In this document: in pieces, positions 1 to 8,226 of the stretch
Layout: every line of letters starts with the position of its first letter
Numbering within the stretch: position 1 is the stretch's first letter
Assembly (NCBI GenBank): GCA_902528415.1
Contig: CABZSR010000007.1
Location: 18,646 to 82,645 of the forward strand
Direction: 5' to 3'
Source of the DNA: an uncultured SAR116 cluster alpha proteobacterium
GTDB taxonomy: Bacteria > Pseudomonadota > Alphaproteobacteria > Puniceispirillales > Marisalimonadaceae
DNA length: 64,000 nucleotides
The notes under the pieces: model-generated
Told to the model about the DNA's origin: nothing
Seen by the model: only the letters and a program-made list of their open reading frames with translations
Database searches by the model: none
Translations under genes and position numbers: made by a program

Positions 1-2620
1 CTAAAAAAGTAACTTTTGTGCCTGCAGCTGTTGCTGAATTAGCATTTAATACGGCTGTAGGATTTGCACTTAGTTGTAGTTGTCTGTCATTTGTAATTGC
101 AATAACTCTAGTACCTGCTGTTATTCCAGCTCCTACAACCCTGTCCCCTATCCTAATACCTTTTGTTCCACCGTCAACTGTAAGAAGATCAGAGTTTGTA
201 GCACCAGCCGCAGTTCTCTCATATATAACGTTGGTACCAGCTGTGCCTGCTGTTCTTCCGGCAGTAGCTGGTGTAGCCGTAAGTGTAGTACTTCTTAAAA
301 TATCAGTAAAGTCACTCATAATTCCGTCAGTGAAAGTAACTAATTTGACAGTTGCATCGTCTTGGGCAGTAGCTTTTGTAGTGCCATTGACTTCCCTGGT
401 AACTCCCGTAAATGATGTAGCGGTAGTACCAGTATAATTCACTTGTTCAGTACCTATCAACAAAGTACCACTAGCAGGGAAACCAGCAGTGGTGTCTACT
501 GTAAGTGTTGTTACAGTATCATTTATAGCACCATTTAAAAGTGTATTTGGCTGTTTAACATCTTTGTTAAGATAAGAATGTTTATTTAACTCCTTTAAAA
601 CTATTCTATTGCTTCCAAAATGTTCTGTTTGTCCTGAGAAGACATCCGTACCACCTTCAAAATAAGCAGATATATCTTTAGATTCTGTATGTAGAACTTT
701 GATTTTTGTGTCTGTAATATTTATTGCAGTTGTTGAGTCTGATTTTAAATTTAAAAACTCATTACCATCAGCATCTGTACCAGCACTAGATACAGAAAAT
801 TTTGCACCGTTATATTTTGCATCATTTACCGTAGAGGCTGTCGTGTCAAATTCACCAGCTAAGAACACCTCAGTTGGAAAACTGGTAGAGCTTATTGTAT
901 TAGCTGTGTCATTTATATAAACTTTCAAAGTTCCACTGGCATCTTGAACCATAGTATTTCCGCTTACTGCTGTAACATCCAGAGCCTTATCAAAAACTTT
1001 TAGCGTAGGAGAGGCATTGTAATAACTATGTAATAAAAATTTTTCTTCGTTTGTTACGTTATTTTCGTCTGATAAGTCTGCTGTAGGATGTTTATAATTA
1101 AAACTTAATACTTCAGTTTCTTTAATTGCACCATCAAGTGCTTTCCCATTCACTCTGCTAAATAATGAAGAATTAACACCGTAGGTAGAAGAGTTGTTAG
1201 TATTACCGTCAGAGGAAACTGCTGCCCTATTTAAAGCATCATTTATCCTTAATTGAGCGTGGGCTAAAAATTCTTCTCTTGTAAAATTTGGTGATGCAAC
1301 ATTTTCTATTCCATTTGTAATAGAAAAAAGGTCTTCTGTTACAAAACTGTCTTTCATTAAATCAACATTAATAGCTGCCAAAGTTTGAATTTCGTCGTTA
1401 TTGTCAAGCTGATTAAATTGTATTGAAAAACTGCCATCAGTTACAGGATCAATGGCTAATTTAGAATCATCTGACAAACCTGCATTTATAGCTCTTTGAA
1501 CCTCAGACGCAAGAGAGGTTGCAGTGTAAGTCCCAGGTCTAATATCAATACTCTTAAAACTCGCGCTTCCTGTTGTATCATCGACTCGAACTGTTAAGAA
1601 ATCCTTACCCCAGTAAGTTGATTTGTTAAGAGTTGGGTTAGCTTCATAAGTGGTATAATATTGTAGGGGGTCTGTTACAACTGTTATAGAAGGCGCTGTT
1701 GCAGTGAAAGCAGCATCCTCTAAAACTGTTGACTCGACTGTCGCGGCTTTCGAAACCGTCTTGTTAGATAAATCATCTAGAAAAAATAGAGGTTGAGTTT
1801 GGGCAACAGAAATAATTTGTGGTTTTTCATTAATTGGGATTATTTGACCAAAACGATCAACAACTAACGTTTGACCAGTTGGAGAAATAGCTTCAGTTAG
1901 AGATGGTTGAACCTCTCTTCCGTCCACTATAAATTTTGTTTGATATTTGTGAGTTGCTTGATCACCTGAAGCTGCTTGTGTTTTTATAAAAAAGGCTGTC
2001 GCAATAACCGGGTTACCTAAATTATCAAAAATTGTAACAGAAGTAGAAGAATTAAATGTAGCTGGATTTTTTGGATCAAAATCAGCAGCAGATTCAAAAA
2101 CAGTTGATGACGCTGGTAAATTTACCGCTAATTCTAAGTTATCTGTCTTTTTAGCCTCTCCTGCCTCTAACTCTAATTTAAGAGGTTTAGCATCAACAAT
2201 TTCACCACCTTGAACAGATCCATCATCAGAAACAGGTAACGCGAGTACAAACTGACCTGCAGAATCTACAACAAATCTGTCATTATTTACTGAAAAAGAA
2301 CCGTTTCTGGTATAAACGGTTTGATTAGTAGTTAAAGATGGCTTCAAAGCAAAAAAACCTTGTCCTGAAATAGCCATATCCAAAGCATTAAGTGAGGAAG
2401 AAACGTTACCTTGAGTAAATTGCTGTTTAATTCCCTTCAAAATAGTTCCAGAACCAATCGATGAAGAGCTGTTCTGTAATGGAGAAGTCGCAAAGATATC
2501 GCCAAATTCAGCTTTACTTCTTTTATAACCTGTAGTCGCAACGTTAGCGATGTTATTTGACGTTGCTGATATATCTGCTTGTGATCCGTTTAATCCTGTA
2601 AGAGCGGTATAAAATGACAT
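1..2620 (-). CDS. flgE: Flagellar hook protein FlgE, very long, C-terminus outside the window
   Basis: This builds the flagellar hook outside the cell. The ORF track missed it because it is open at the left edge. I checked the frame down to base 1 and found no stop, so at least 873 codons are present. It begins MSFYTALTGLNGSQADISAT and contains the SNNIANVATTGYK rod/hook motif near residues 21-33, which identifies the family. AGGAGA lies upstream of the ATG. Enteric FlgE is about 400 residues, so this protein carries a large surface insertion. Around residues 725-790 is a TLTVDTTAGFPASGTLLIG segment, and near residues 820-870 a GDRVVGAGITAGTRV segment; both resemble beta modules of phage structural proteins. 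It is the last gene of the flgBCDE unit visible here. The family call is firm; the nature of the insertion is inferred. Confidence 0.93.
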   Translation of the reverse strand, partial: MSFYTALTGLNGSQADISATSNNIANVATTGYKRSKAEFGDIFATSPLQNSSSSIGSGTILKGIKQQFTQGNVSSSLNALDMAISGQGFFALKPSLTTNQTVYTRNGSFSVNNDRFVVDSAGQFVLALPVSDDGSVQGGEIVDAKPLKLELEAGEAKKTDNLELAVNLPASSTVFESAADFDPKNPATFNSSTSVTIFDNLGNPVIATAFFIKTQAASGDQATHKYQTKFIVDGREVQPSLTEAISPTGQTLVVDRFGQIIPINEKPQIISVAQTQPLFFLDDLSNKTVSKAATVESTVLEDAAFTATAPSITVVTDPLQYYTTYEANPTLNKSTYWGKDFLTVRVDDTTGSASFKSIDIRPGTYTATSLASEVQRAINAGLSDDSKLAIDPVTDGSFSIQFNQLDNNDEIQTLAAINVDLMKDSFVTEDLFSITNGIENVASPNFTREEFLAHAQLRINDALNRAAVSSDGNTNNSSTYGVNSSLFSRVNGKALDGAIKETEVLSFNYKHPTADLSDENNVTNEEKFLLHSYYNASPTLKVFDKALDVTAVSGNTMVQDASGTLKVYINDTANTISSTSFPTEVFLAGEFDTTASTVNDAKYNGAKFSVSSAGTDADGNEFLNLKSDSTTAINITDTKIKVLHTESKDISAYFEGGTDVFSGQTEHFGSNRIVLKELNKHSYLNKDVKQPNTLLNGAINDTVTTLTVDTTAGFPASGTLLIGTEQVNYTGTTATSFTGVTREVNGTTKATAQDDATVKLVTFTDGIMSDFTDILRSTTLTATPATAGRTAGTAGTNVIYERTAAGATNSDLLTVDGGTKGIRIGDRVVGAGITAGTRVIAITNDRQLQLSANPTAVLNANSATAAGTKVTFL

Positions 2621-2650
2621 CTCTAATTTCTCCTAGTATTTTCTTATTAA

Positions 2651-3343
2651 TTAATTCTTAAATCTGACAACTTGTGAGGGGTCAATCGTTCCATAATCTT
2701 CAACTTCTAACATTACCCCGTTTTTAGTTTTTGAAGTTCCATTAACATTTGCGTATACTTGTGTTGAAAGTTCACCAGTATCACCCAAATTACCAGTAAA
2801 TGCTCTTATTGTTATTGGAGAGTTAGAAGTTTTAATATCCTCGGGTAAATCTTTCCACTCGAAACCTACTAAACCAGCCTTTTGCATTCCAAGTGTATCT
2901 TGATGTAAAACCTCACCATCACTATTTTCAAATATAATACTTAAGTTAGAAGCCGTGTCAGGCAAGTCTACAATGCCACTTATAATACCTTCTTTATCTG
3001 GTCGAGCATATTTACCAGGGACTAATACAGAATGACCCATTAATTGTGTTGTTGAAGCAATTCTCATTTCAGATAGTTGTTGGCTTACAGACTTCATAGT
3101 TTCGTCCATAGAAGTAATACCAGTAACTGTAGAAAACTGCGCCATCTGGGCTATAAAATCAGCGTTATCGACAGGAGCAAAAGGGTCTTGGTTTTGTAAT
3201 TGTGTAGTCATTAATTTAAGAAAATCTTCTTGTCCAAGCTGATCTTTTGTCTCTTTAGGCGTAAATTTTTCTTTAGCAGAATTAATGCCTAATTTATCTA
3301 AAATATTTGTTAGTGATTGATTTGATGAATTAATTTCAGACAT
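2651..3343 (-). CDS. flgD: Flagellar hook cap / assembly scaffold FlgD
   Basis: FlgD caps the growing hook and allows FlgE subunits to polymerise. The 230-residue protein has the conserved N-terminal motif LGQEDFLKLMTTQLQNQDP near residues 36-54, followed by the FIAQMAQFSTV stretch. The C-terminal half looks like the usual Ig/tudor-like beta region. Its length is normal for the family. It lies between flgC (7 bp upstream) and flgE on the same strand, the standard order. The predicted start MSEINSSNQSL is the only reasonable one. Confidence 0.95.
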   Translation of the reverse strand: MSEINSSNQSLTNILDKLGINSAKEKFTPKETKDQLGQEDFLKLMTTQLQNQDPFAPVDNADFIAQMAQFSTVTGITSMDETMKSVSQQLSEMRIASTTQLMGHSVLVPGKYARPDKEGIISGIVDLPDTASNLSIIFENSDGEVLHQDTLGMQKAGLVGFEWKDLPEDIKTSNSPITIRAFTGNLGDTGELSTQVYANVNGTSKTKNGVMLEVEDYGTIDPSQVVRFKN

Positions 3344-3349
3344 AATTTA

Positions 3350-3763
3350 TTACTTTCCTATGTTTAGTGTTCGCATTGTTAGAGCTCTTAAAGTTGTTAT
3401 AACTTCAACGTTATTTTGGTACTGCCTGGATGCCTCCATCATATCTACCATTTCTTCGTCTACATTTACGGCTGCTTTATATATGTATCCATCCGCATCT
3501 GCCGCCGGGTGGGCAGGCATATAGGACTTGATGGGCTCTCTTCCAATTTCTTTCACTTCAACTGCGTCAACTGTTGCGACACCGTTTTTCTTGACTAAAT
3601 CACTATATTGCGTTTCAAAAATTGGTTTTAGTGGCTTATAAGTAGTCTTTGGATCACCAGTGGTAGATCCTGCATTAGCAAGGTTTGAAGCTACCGTATT
3701 TAATCTTACTAATTGGGCAGCCATTGCTCGACCAGCTATATCATAAACTGATTTAATATCCAT
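3350..3763 (-). CDS. flgC: Flagellar basal-body rod protein FlgC
   Basis: This is a proximal rod component. The 137-residue protein has the N-terminal rod motif (AAQLVRLNTVASNLANAGST, about residues 15-34). Its C-terminus, VDMMEASRQYQNNVEVITT, is the coiled segment typical of FlgC. Length matches the family. The start codon abuts or overlaps the end of flgB, indicating translational coupling. fliE, which often follows flgC, is absent here and flgD comes next. Confidence 0.96.
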   Translation of the reverse strand: MDIKSVYDIAGRAMAAQLVRLNTVASNLANAGSTTGDPKTTYKPLKPIFETQYSDLVKKNGVATVDAVEVKEIGREPIKSYMPAHPAADADGYIYKAAVNVDEEMVDMMEASRQYQNNVEVITTLRALTMRTLNIGK

Positions 3764-4149
3764 TATTCACCCCTGATCGCCGACATAATTTTGTTAATTT
3801 TTCCATTTAGAAAATTTACTGTAGTAGAATATCTCATTGAATTTTCTGCAAATTGCATTTGCTCAACAGCTAGTTCAACTGTGTTTCCATCTAATGATGT
3901 TATTAGAGGCTCTCTATATGAAACTTCGTTAACTGATTTACCTGAATTTTGTACTATATGGTTAGAATGTGATGTGATTATAGGCCCGTTTTTATCTAGT
4001 TTTTTAATTTCATCTTCAAAACTTATATCTCTTGCCTTGTAATTAGGTGTTGCTGCGTTAGCAATGTTGGAAGCTAAAATATTGTTACGCTTACCTCTTA
4101 ATTGTAGGGCCGATGAATAAAAAGATAATTGATCTTTGATTGTATCCAT
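3763..4149 (-). CDS. flgB: Flagellar basal-body rod protein FlgB
   Basis: This proximal rod subunit is 128 residues long. It has the rod motif RGKRNNILASNIANAATPNYKAR near residues 18-40 and a C-terminal helix with FAENSMRYSTTVNFLNGKI, both typical of FlgB. It is the first gene of the minus-strand flgBCDE unit. A very good sigma-54-type promoter (4191-4207) lies just upstream, giving a predicted short leader. Confidence 0.96.
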   Translation of the reverse strand: MDTIKDQLSFYSSALQLRGKRNNILASNIANAATPNYKARDISFEDEIKKLDKNGPIITSHSNHIVQNSGKSVNEVSYREPLITSLDGNTVELAVEQMQFAENSMRYSTTVNFLNGKINKIMSAIRGE

Positions 4150-4190
4150 TACTAAAAAACTCGAATAATTACTATATTTAAGACAATATT

Positions 4191-4207
4191 TGCAAATAAG
4201 GTGCCAA
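4191..4207 (-). promoter_or_regulatory. Predicted sigma-54 promoter of flgBCDE
   Basis: Read on the minus strand, the sequence is TTGGCACCTTATTTGCA. It has the invariant GG and GC dinucleotides separated by ten bases and matches the known TTGGCAC-N5-TTGCA consensus at nearly every position. The predicted transcription start lies about 30 bases before the flgB ATG. RpoN control of hook/rod genes is established in Caulobacter and Vibrio; its use here is inferred from sequence and position. Confidence 0.8.
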
Positions 4208-4296
4208 TTTAATTAAAGGTAAAATTTAATTATTTATTAATAAAACTTTAATAATTTTTTTATTGTCGTTATTAATTAAAGGTGTAGGGTAGTCTT

Positions 4297-4749
4297 ATGG
4301 ATTTTTCAGAAAAAATTATTGATAAAAAAGAAGAAATTCTAGATGAGTTTGAAGAATTAACACTTAAAGAAATAGCGGTTAAAATAAAACAAGCATCCAA
4401 TCGTGAAGATGGGTTAATATTTACAATTGCGTGCTTAGCTGCTAGGATTTCAGTTTTAAATCGAAGAATACAAGAAATTATTGATGAAAATAGTGCCAAT
4501 GATAATCGTGCCGATAATGGAGCAAATAGCAAAGGCAATATTGTTGAAAAGATTATCAAACGTTCTAAAAAGCCCTCAAACGTTCCTGTTGAATGGGTAA
4601 GAGTTCAAATAAAAGAAACAACTGAAGTAAATGGTGTTAGGTTCCCTTCTGGTATCCAAATAGATGTCACAAAAGAGGATGCCCAACAAATGATAGACGG
4701 AAGTAAAGCAATTTTACTTGAAGATTCAGAAAATACCGATGAAGTTTAA
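4297..4749 (+). CDS. Hypothetical protein of 150 residues, flagellar neighbourhood
   Basis: I do not recognise this protein. It is acidic, with a helical N-terminal part (residues 1-65) and a low-complexity Asn-rich linker (about 66-80). The C-terminal block contains VEWVRVQIKETTEVNGVRFPSG and is predicted to be mainly beta. There is no signal peptide or membrane segment. It is divergent from flgB and is followed immediately by a convergent gene. AGGG precedes the ATG at reasonable distance. Codon use resembles neighbours and the frame is long, so it is likely real. A flagellar role is only guilt by association. Confidence 0.75.
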   Translation: MDFSEKIIDKKEEILDEFEELTLKEIAVKIKQASNREDGLIFTIACLAARISVLNRRIQEIIDENSANDNRADNGANSKGNIVEKIIKRSKKPSNVPVEWVRVQIKETTEVNGVRFPSGIQIDVTKEDAQQMIDGSKAILLEDSENTDEV

Positions 4750-4755
4750 AGCAAG

Positions 4756-5172
4756 TTATTTTTTATAATAAGTATAAATAGCCTCAATCTCATCTTCCCT
4801 TAGACCTGTTTTGTTTTTTATTTCTTCTCTATTGTTACCATTTTTAGCCATATCAATAGCTATACTTAACATATCTTCGGAACCTTTTATATTTCCTAAC
4901 CTACTAATTTCTCTTTCAATAAAACTAATTTTGTCCGACAAATTAGCTAGCTCTTTTTTCTGATGTTCTAATAAATTACCAACAATAATAAGATATTCTT
5001 TTATTTCTTTATTATTTTTGTTAATTACATCAGCATACACAATTATTGCATCTTTATTATTTTGAAATTTTAAATTTTGAAAAAAAAATATTAGAAAAAA
5101 TCCTATCACCAATAAACAAATAGAAAAGAAAATAAAAATCTCAAAATTGGATAAAAGATAATCTACAAACAT
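4756..5172 (-). CDS. Single-pass membrane protein with DUF2802-like C-terminus
   Basis: The 138-residue protein has one N-terminal membrane segment (about residues 9-32), a charged coiled-coil stretch (about 45-90) and a small C-terminal helical domain. That domain, AIDMAKNGNNREEIKNKTGL, resembles the DUF2802 family often encoded beside flagellar and chemotaxis genes. The reaction or role is unknown. It has its own short upstream region and does not overlap flgM/flgN. The family assignment is by motif memory only. Confidence 0.7.
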   Translation of the reverse strand: MFVDYLLSNFEIFIFFSICLLVIGFFLIFFFQNLKFQNNKDAIIVYADVINKNNKEIKEYLIIVGNLLEHQKKELANLSDKISFIEREISRLGNIKGSEDMLSIAIDMAKNGNNREEIKNKTGLREDEIEAIYTYYKK

Positions 5173-5226
5173 AATGTATATTTATTCATTATTTTATACA
5201 AAATTACTATAAGTAATTTAAAATAT

Positions 5227-5499
5227 TTATATGATAGATTTTGAAAAGGAATTTAAGAGATTTGCTTTTGGTAGAATTTTTAATTCAAGCATTTCTATTT
5301 TATTTAATATTTTTTGTAAAAAAACCTGTTCTTGATTAATAGTTTTTTCTTGGTCAATATTAATTGTAGAAACTAATTCACTTATAGCAGTTTCTAACTG
5401 TTGATTAACTTCTTTGAAATCAATAGAAGAGAATTTGTTTTTATTCAGTTCTTCTAATTTATTTAAGTTTAAGTCAATTATGTCTAGTTTATCAATCAT
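5227..5499 (-). CDS. Small helical protein, candidate FlgN-type export chaperone
   Basis: The protein has about 90 residues, is wholly helical and lacks Cys or a signal peptide. It follows flgM by 15 bp, the position flgN occupies in many bacteria. FlgN chaperones the hook-filament junction proteins. Sequence similarity to FlgN is not obvious, so the call rests on size, helical heptad-like content and position. The ORF track starts at a TTG at 5508; the ATG at 5499 is the more likely start. Confidence 0.55.
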   Translation of the reverse strand: MIDKLDIIDLNLNKLEELNKNKFSSIDFKEVNQQLETAISELVSTINIDQEKTINQEQVFLQKILNKIEMLELKILPKANLLNSFSKSII

Positions 5500-5514
5500 A
5501 ATAACCAAAGAATA

Positions 5515-5811
5515 TTAAGATTTCATTTCTCTGTATGCTTGCATAAGAGCATCAGATAACTTATCTAAATCAAGAGGATAGTTACCAGATGAAATTGCTT
5601 CTTTAATCTTCGCAACTTTATCTACATCAATAGGTGCTGACTTAGCCATTTCAGAAACCAATTTCTTAGTATCTTTTATATCAACGACATTTGAAGACAT
5701 CGCTTTATCAACTTTAGACGATGATTTAACCAAATCATTCAAAGAATTTTTAGTATCTTTAACCTCATTCTTAGGAAGATTATTTATGATGTTATTTGTT
5801 ATTTTGTCCAT
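5515..5811 (-). CDS. flgM: Anti-sigma-28 factor FlgM
   Basis: FlgM binds and inhibits FliA (sigma-28) until the hook is complete, then is exported. The C-terminal half has the family pattern APIDVDKVAKIKEAISSGNY followed by a LDLDKLSDALMQAY helix. The N-terminal half is Ser/Asn/Lys-rich and probably disordered, as expected. The ORF track uses a GTG at 5826, but GGAG lies within that extension, nine bases before the ATG at 5811. The true product is therefore probably 98 residues. Its target fliA is in the same window (13133). Confidence 0.9.
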   Translation of the reverse strand: MDKITNNIINNLPKNEVKDTKNSLNDLVKSSSKVDKAMSSNVVDIKDTKKLVSEMAKSAPIDVDKVAKIKEAISSGNYPLDLDKLSDALMQAYREMKS

Positions 5812-5857
5812 TTTATTTATCTCCACAGTATTAATAACGACAACTGATTTAATTATT

Positions 5858-6610
5858 TTAGCGAAATACCCTAATTATTTTATCTTTTTTAATATAACCT
5901 TTAATTGTTTTCCCACTTCTTAAATTTTTTACTTTTATCAAATCACCTAAATTTCCAGAACCTTGGGCTTCTCCAGATACGCTAACTGAGGCATTACCTA
6001 TATTTGAAACAATTGAAATTACATCTCCGTTGTTAACTTCATATTTCTCATATAAATGTCTAGGATGCAATAATTGTCCCATTTTTAAATTTTTTTTGAT
6101 TTTTCTACCAACTAATTCTTTTTTATAAGAGAAAAATGATTTTTGAGAAGAATTAGATACTTCTACTAATTCTATATCATCCAAACCTATAATATCATTT
6201 TTTTCTAGTGATTGCTTTAATCTTAAAACTTTATAAGTTCGATTTTTTTTGATTTTTACTAGTTTATTTTTATATATTTTTTTTGATTTAACTATTGAAT
6301 CTTTTGAAGTCTTTTCTTTGTTTTTTTTGTTAGGAATTTTTATCCTTATTAATAGTTGATAACCCTTTTTATCTGAACAATTTACTTTTACTGTTCTATA
6401 ATCATTGTATATTTTTTTTATTTCAAGATTATTATTGCAGTCCTTATATACACTAGAATTCGAAAAAACAGGCTTTCCATTTACCCCTTCTGAAACAAGC
6501 CAATTTGAAACTATTTCTGAAATATCTTTTCCTGTTAAGGCTATAGTTGGTTTGCTCAGTAAAGTAATTGTCAGAATATGTAGAAAATATTTAGAAGTTA
6601 TTTTAAACAT
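5858..6610 (-). CDS. flgA: Flagellar P-ring assembly chaperone FlgA
   Basis: FlgA is a periplasmic chaperone for P-ring (FlgI) assembly. The 250-residue protein has an N-terminal signal peptide (residues 1-25, ending near PTIALT). A Lys-rich middle is followed by a SAF domain: VLRLKQSLEKNDIIGLDDIEL, then LVGRKIKKNLKMGQLLHPRHL and a C-terminal beta region with VSVSGEAQGSGNLGDLIKVKN. This order is typical of FlgA. It lies in the flgP-flgT-LysM-flgA-flgM run, 4 bp from the preceding gene. Confidence 0.93.
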   Translation of the reverse strand: MFKITSKYFLHILTITLLSKPTIALTGKDISEIVSNWLVSEGVNGKPVFSNSSVYKDCNNNLEIKKIYNDYRTVKVNCSDKKGYQLLIRIKIPNKKNKEKTSKDSIVKSKKIYKNKLVKIKKNRTYKVLRLKQSLEKNDIIGLDDIELVEVSNSSQKSFFSYKKELVGRKIKKNLKMGQLLHPRHLYEKYEVNNGDVISIVSNIGNASVSVSGEAQGSGNLGDLIKVKNLRSGKTIKGYIKKDKIIRVFR

Positions 6611-6613
6611 TAA

Positions 6614-7054
6614 TTAACCCCCAAAAAAATATATCTGAGATGTAATTGATGAATTGTTTTTTTCAGTATTTTCTTTGTTTTTATTTTTTTTAATAATTAA
6701 ATCTTTGATCTCGTTGATACTCGGAAGATATAAACTTTTTCCTGAATATAAATAATTTGGGTTGTTTCTTACAAAAGCTTTTTTATTAAAGTGAACAATA
6801 GCTAAACTCAAAATATTATTATTAAATGATTTTGATCCATAATAATTCAGCATTATATCACTTAATGTTTCATTTTTTAATACAACATGTTTTGAGCTAT
6901 GATCTAAATCTTTTAAAAATTCATTATCAGAGGTTAAATTGCCTCTTTCTATGTTGCCTCTATATTCTAATACTACAAAAGGTTCTGAAAAGGAGACTTT
7001 AGAAAAGAAAAAAATAAAGACTAAATAAACGTAAAAAATTTGATTTTTTTTCAT
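6614..7054 (-). CDS. Secreted LysM / FimV-N-like protein
   Basis: The 146-residue protein has a signal peptide (residues 1-23, ending VSFSEP). A LysM-like segment follows: VLKNETLSDIMLNYYG, then LAIVHFNKKAFVRNNPNYLYSGKSLYLPS. The spacing and the terminal SLYLPS resemble the peptidoglycan-binding N-terminal part of FimV. It probably binds cell wall near the flagellar base. The C-terminal 30 residues are Lys/Asn-rich and end in a Gly-Gly. It sits between flgT and flgA with gaps of 4-5 bp, so it belongs to the same operon. Confidence 0.75.
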   Translation of the reverse strand: MKKNQIFYVYLVFIFFFSKVSFSEPFVVLEYRGNIERGNLTSDNEFLKDLDHSSKHVVLKNETLSDIMLNYYGSKSFNNNILSLAIVHFNKKAFVRNNPNYLYSGKSLYLPSINEIKDLIIKKNKNKENTEKNNSSITSQIYFFGG

Positions 7055-7058
7055 TCAA

Positions 7059-8219
7059 TTACTCCACAAATTCTACAATCATATTTTCTAAATTACTTAA
7101 TTTCATATTGTCATTTAAAGGTAATAAAATGCTATAGTTGTCATATATCTTATTAGCATGCACTATAACCGAACTATTATTAAGCATTGAATTTTTTATA
7201 TTTATACCTTTTACCAAACCAATCTGTTTTTGTTTAAGACCTTGTTTTCTTCCTAAATCAACAATCAAGCTTCCTTCGTTTACCTTTAATTTACCCTCCA
7301 ATGGACGACAATTTAGATCTTGCAAAAATTTAGTTGCGGCAAGAATCATATGGTCATGTACATTTTGATCAACTAATTGAATGTCCGAAGTAGATATATT
7401 ATTAATAAACTGAAATTTACTTTTATACTGGTATTCAATTGGTAAATCATATGTTTTGGTAGCTATTAATTTAATTCCAGGACCTTTAAAAATCTTGAAG
7501 GATACTCTTAACAAATAATTTGAGAAACTATTTTTTTTATTACTTTCTGTTAACAATAATGCAGGAACAAGACTATAATCACCTGCTTGAATAACAGGTA
7601 ATCCATTTGTAAGTGCATTATAATCGAAGGACATATTTGATGTAGATTTGATTATTTGCTCTAGCGATTTTCTTTTATGATTTATTGCCTTCACATTTGG
7701 TAGTCTCGAAATCACATCATAGATTCCAGCATACCATATTGATGTATATCTAGCCAACTTTGACGGTACATTAGACTCAATGTTATAAGATCCTTTAAAT
7801 AAAGTAATATTTATTGGTCTATTTTTACAATTATTCTTTGATAATTTTCCACCAACAACAGCACTTATTTTAATACTGATAAATTCTTTACTTTGCTTTT
7901 CTGACAATATTTTAAAATCTAAAACTCTATTAGTAGCTTTCACAATTGATTGGTCATTGATTACTGTATTGGAAGTAATAGCAGAAAATCCATTTATATC
8001 CGCTCCGCCTTGCAAAGCAGCTATATATAATGCATCCTCCAAAGCTCTTTTTCTTGAGGTTTCAATATCATCAGAAATTAAAACTGCTCTTCCAGTAGTC
8101 TCAACTTGTCTGAAATTTGTATTATCATCAGCTAATAATGAGCTGCTTAATAATACTAAAATTCCTATAGATATAATATATTTTATTAATTTAATAATAT
8201 TAACAATGCTATTTATCAT
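7059..8219 (-). CDS. flgT: Flagellar assembly protein FlgT-like (H-ring)
   Basis: In Vibrio, FlgT forms the H-ring around the LP ring and helps anchor the stator. This 386-residue protein has an N-terminal hydrophobic export segment (about residues 8-30). The FlgT N-domain signature follows: QVETTGRAVLISDD, then SRKRALEDALYIAALQGGADI (about 38-75). The middle and C-terminal domains match the family length and include a VNEGSLIVDLGRKQGLKQKQ motif. It is directly downstream of flgP, as in Vibrio-type loci. Identification is from motifs, with good confidence. Confidence 0.85.
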   Translation of the reverse strand: MINSIVNIIKLIKYIISIGILVLLSSSLLADDNTNFRQVETTGRAVLISDDIETSRKRALEDALYIAALQGGADINGFSAITSNTVINDQSIVKATNRVLDFKILSEKQSKEFISIKISAVVGGKLSKNNCKNRPINITLFKGSYNIESNVPSKLARYTSIWYAGIYDVISRLPNVKAINHKRKSLEQIIKSTSNMSFDYNALTNGLPVIQAGDYSLVPALLLTESNKKNSFSNYLLRVSFKIFKGPGIKLIATKTYDLPIEYQYKSKFQFINNISTSDIQLVDQNVHDHMILAATKFLQDLNCRPLEGKLKVNEGSLIVDLGRKQGLKQKQIGLVKGINIKNSMLNNSSVIVHANKIYDNYSILLPLNDNMKLSNLENMIVEFVE

Positions 8220-8226
8220 TTTTATA

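Noticed and set aside
18-920. Plus-strand ORFs of 139, 72 and 73 residues
   Set aside because: They are antisense shadows of flgE. The minus-strand frame is open through the whole stretch and encodes a recognisable FlgE.
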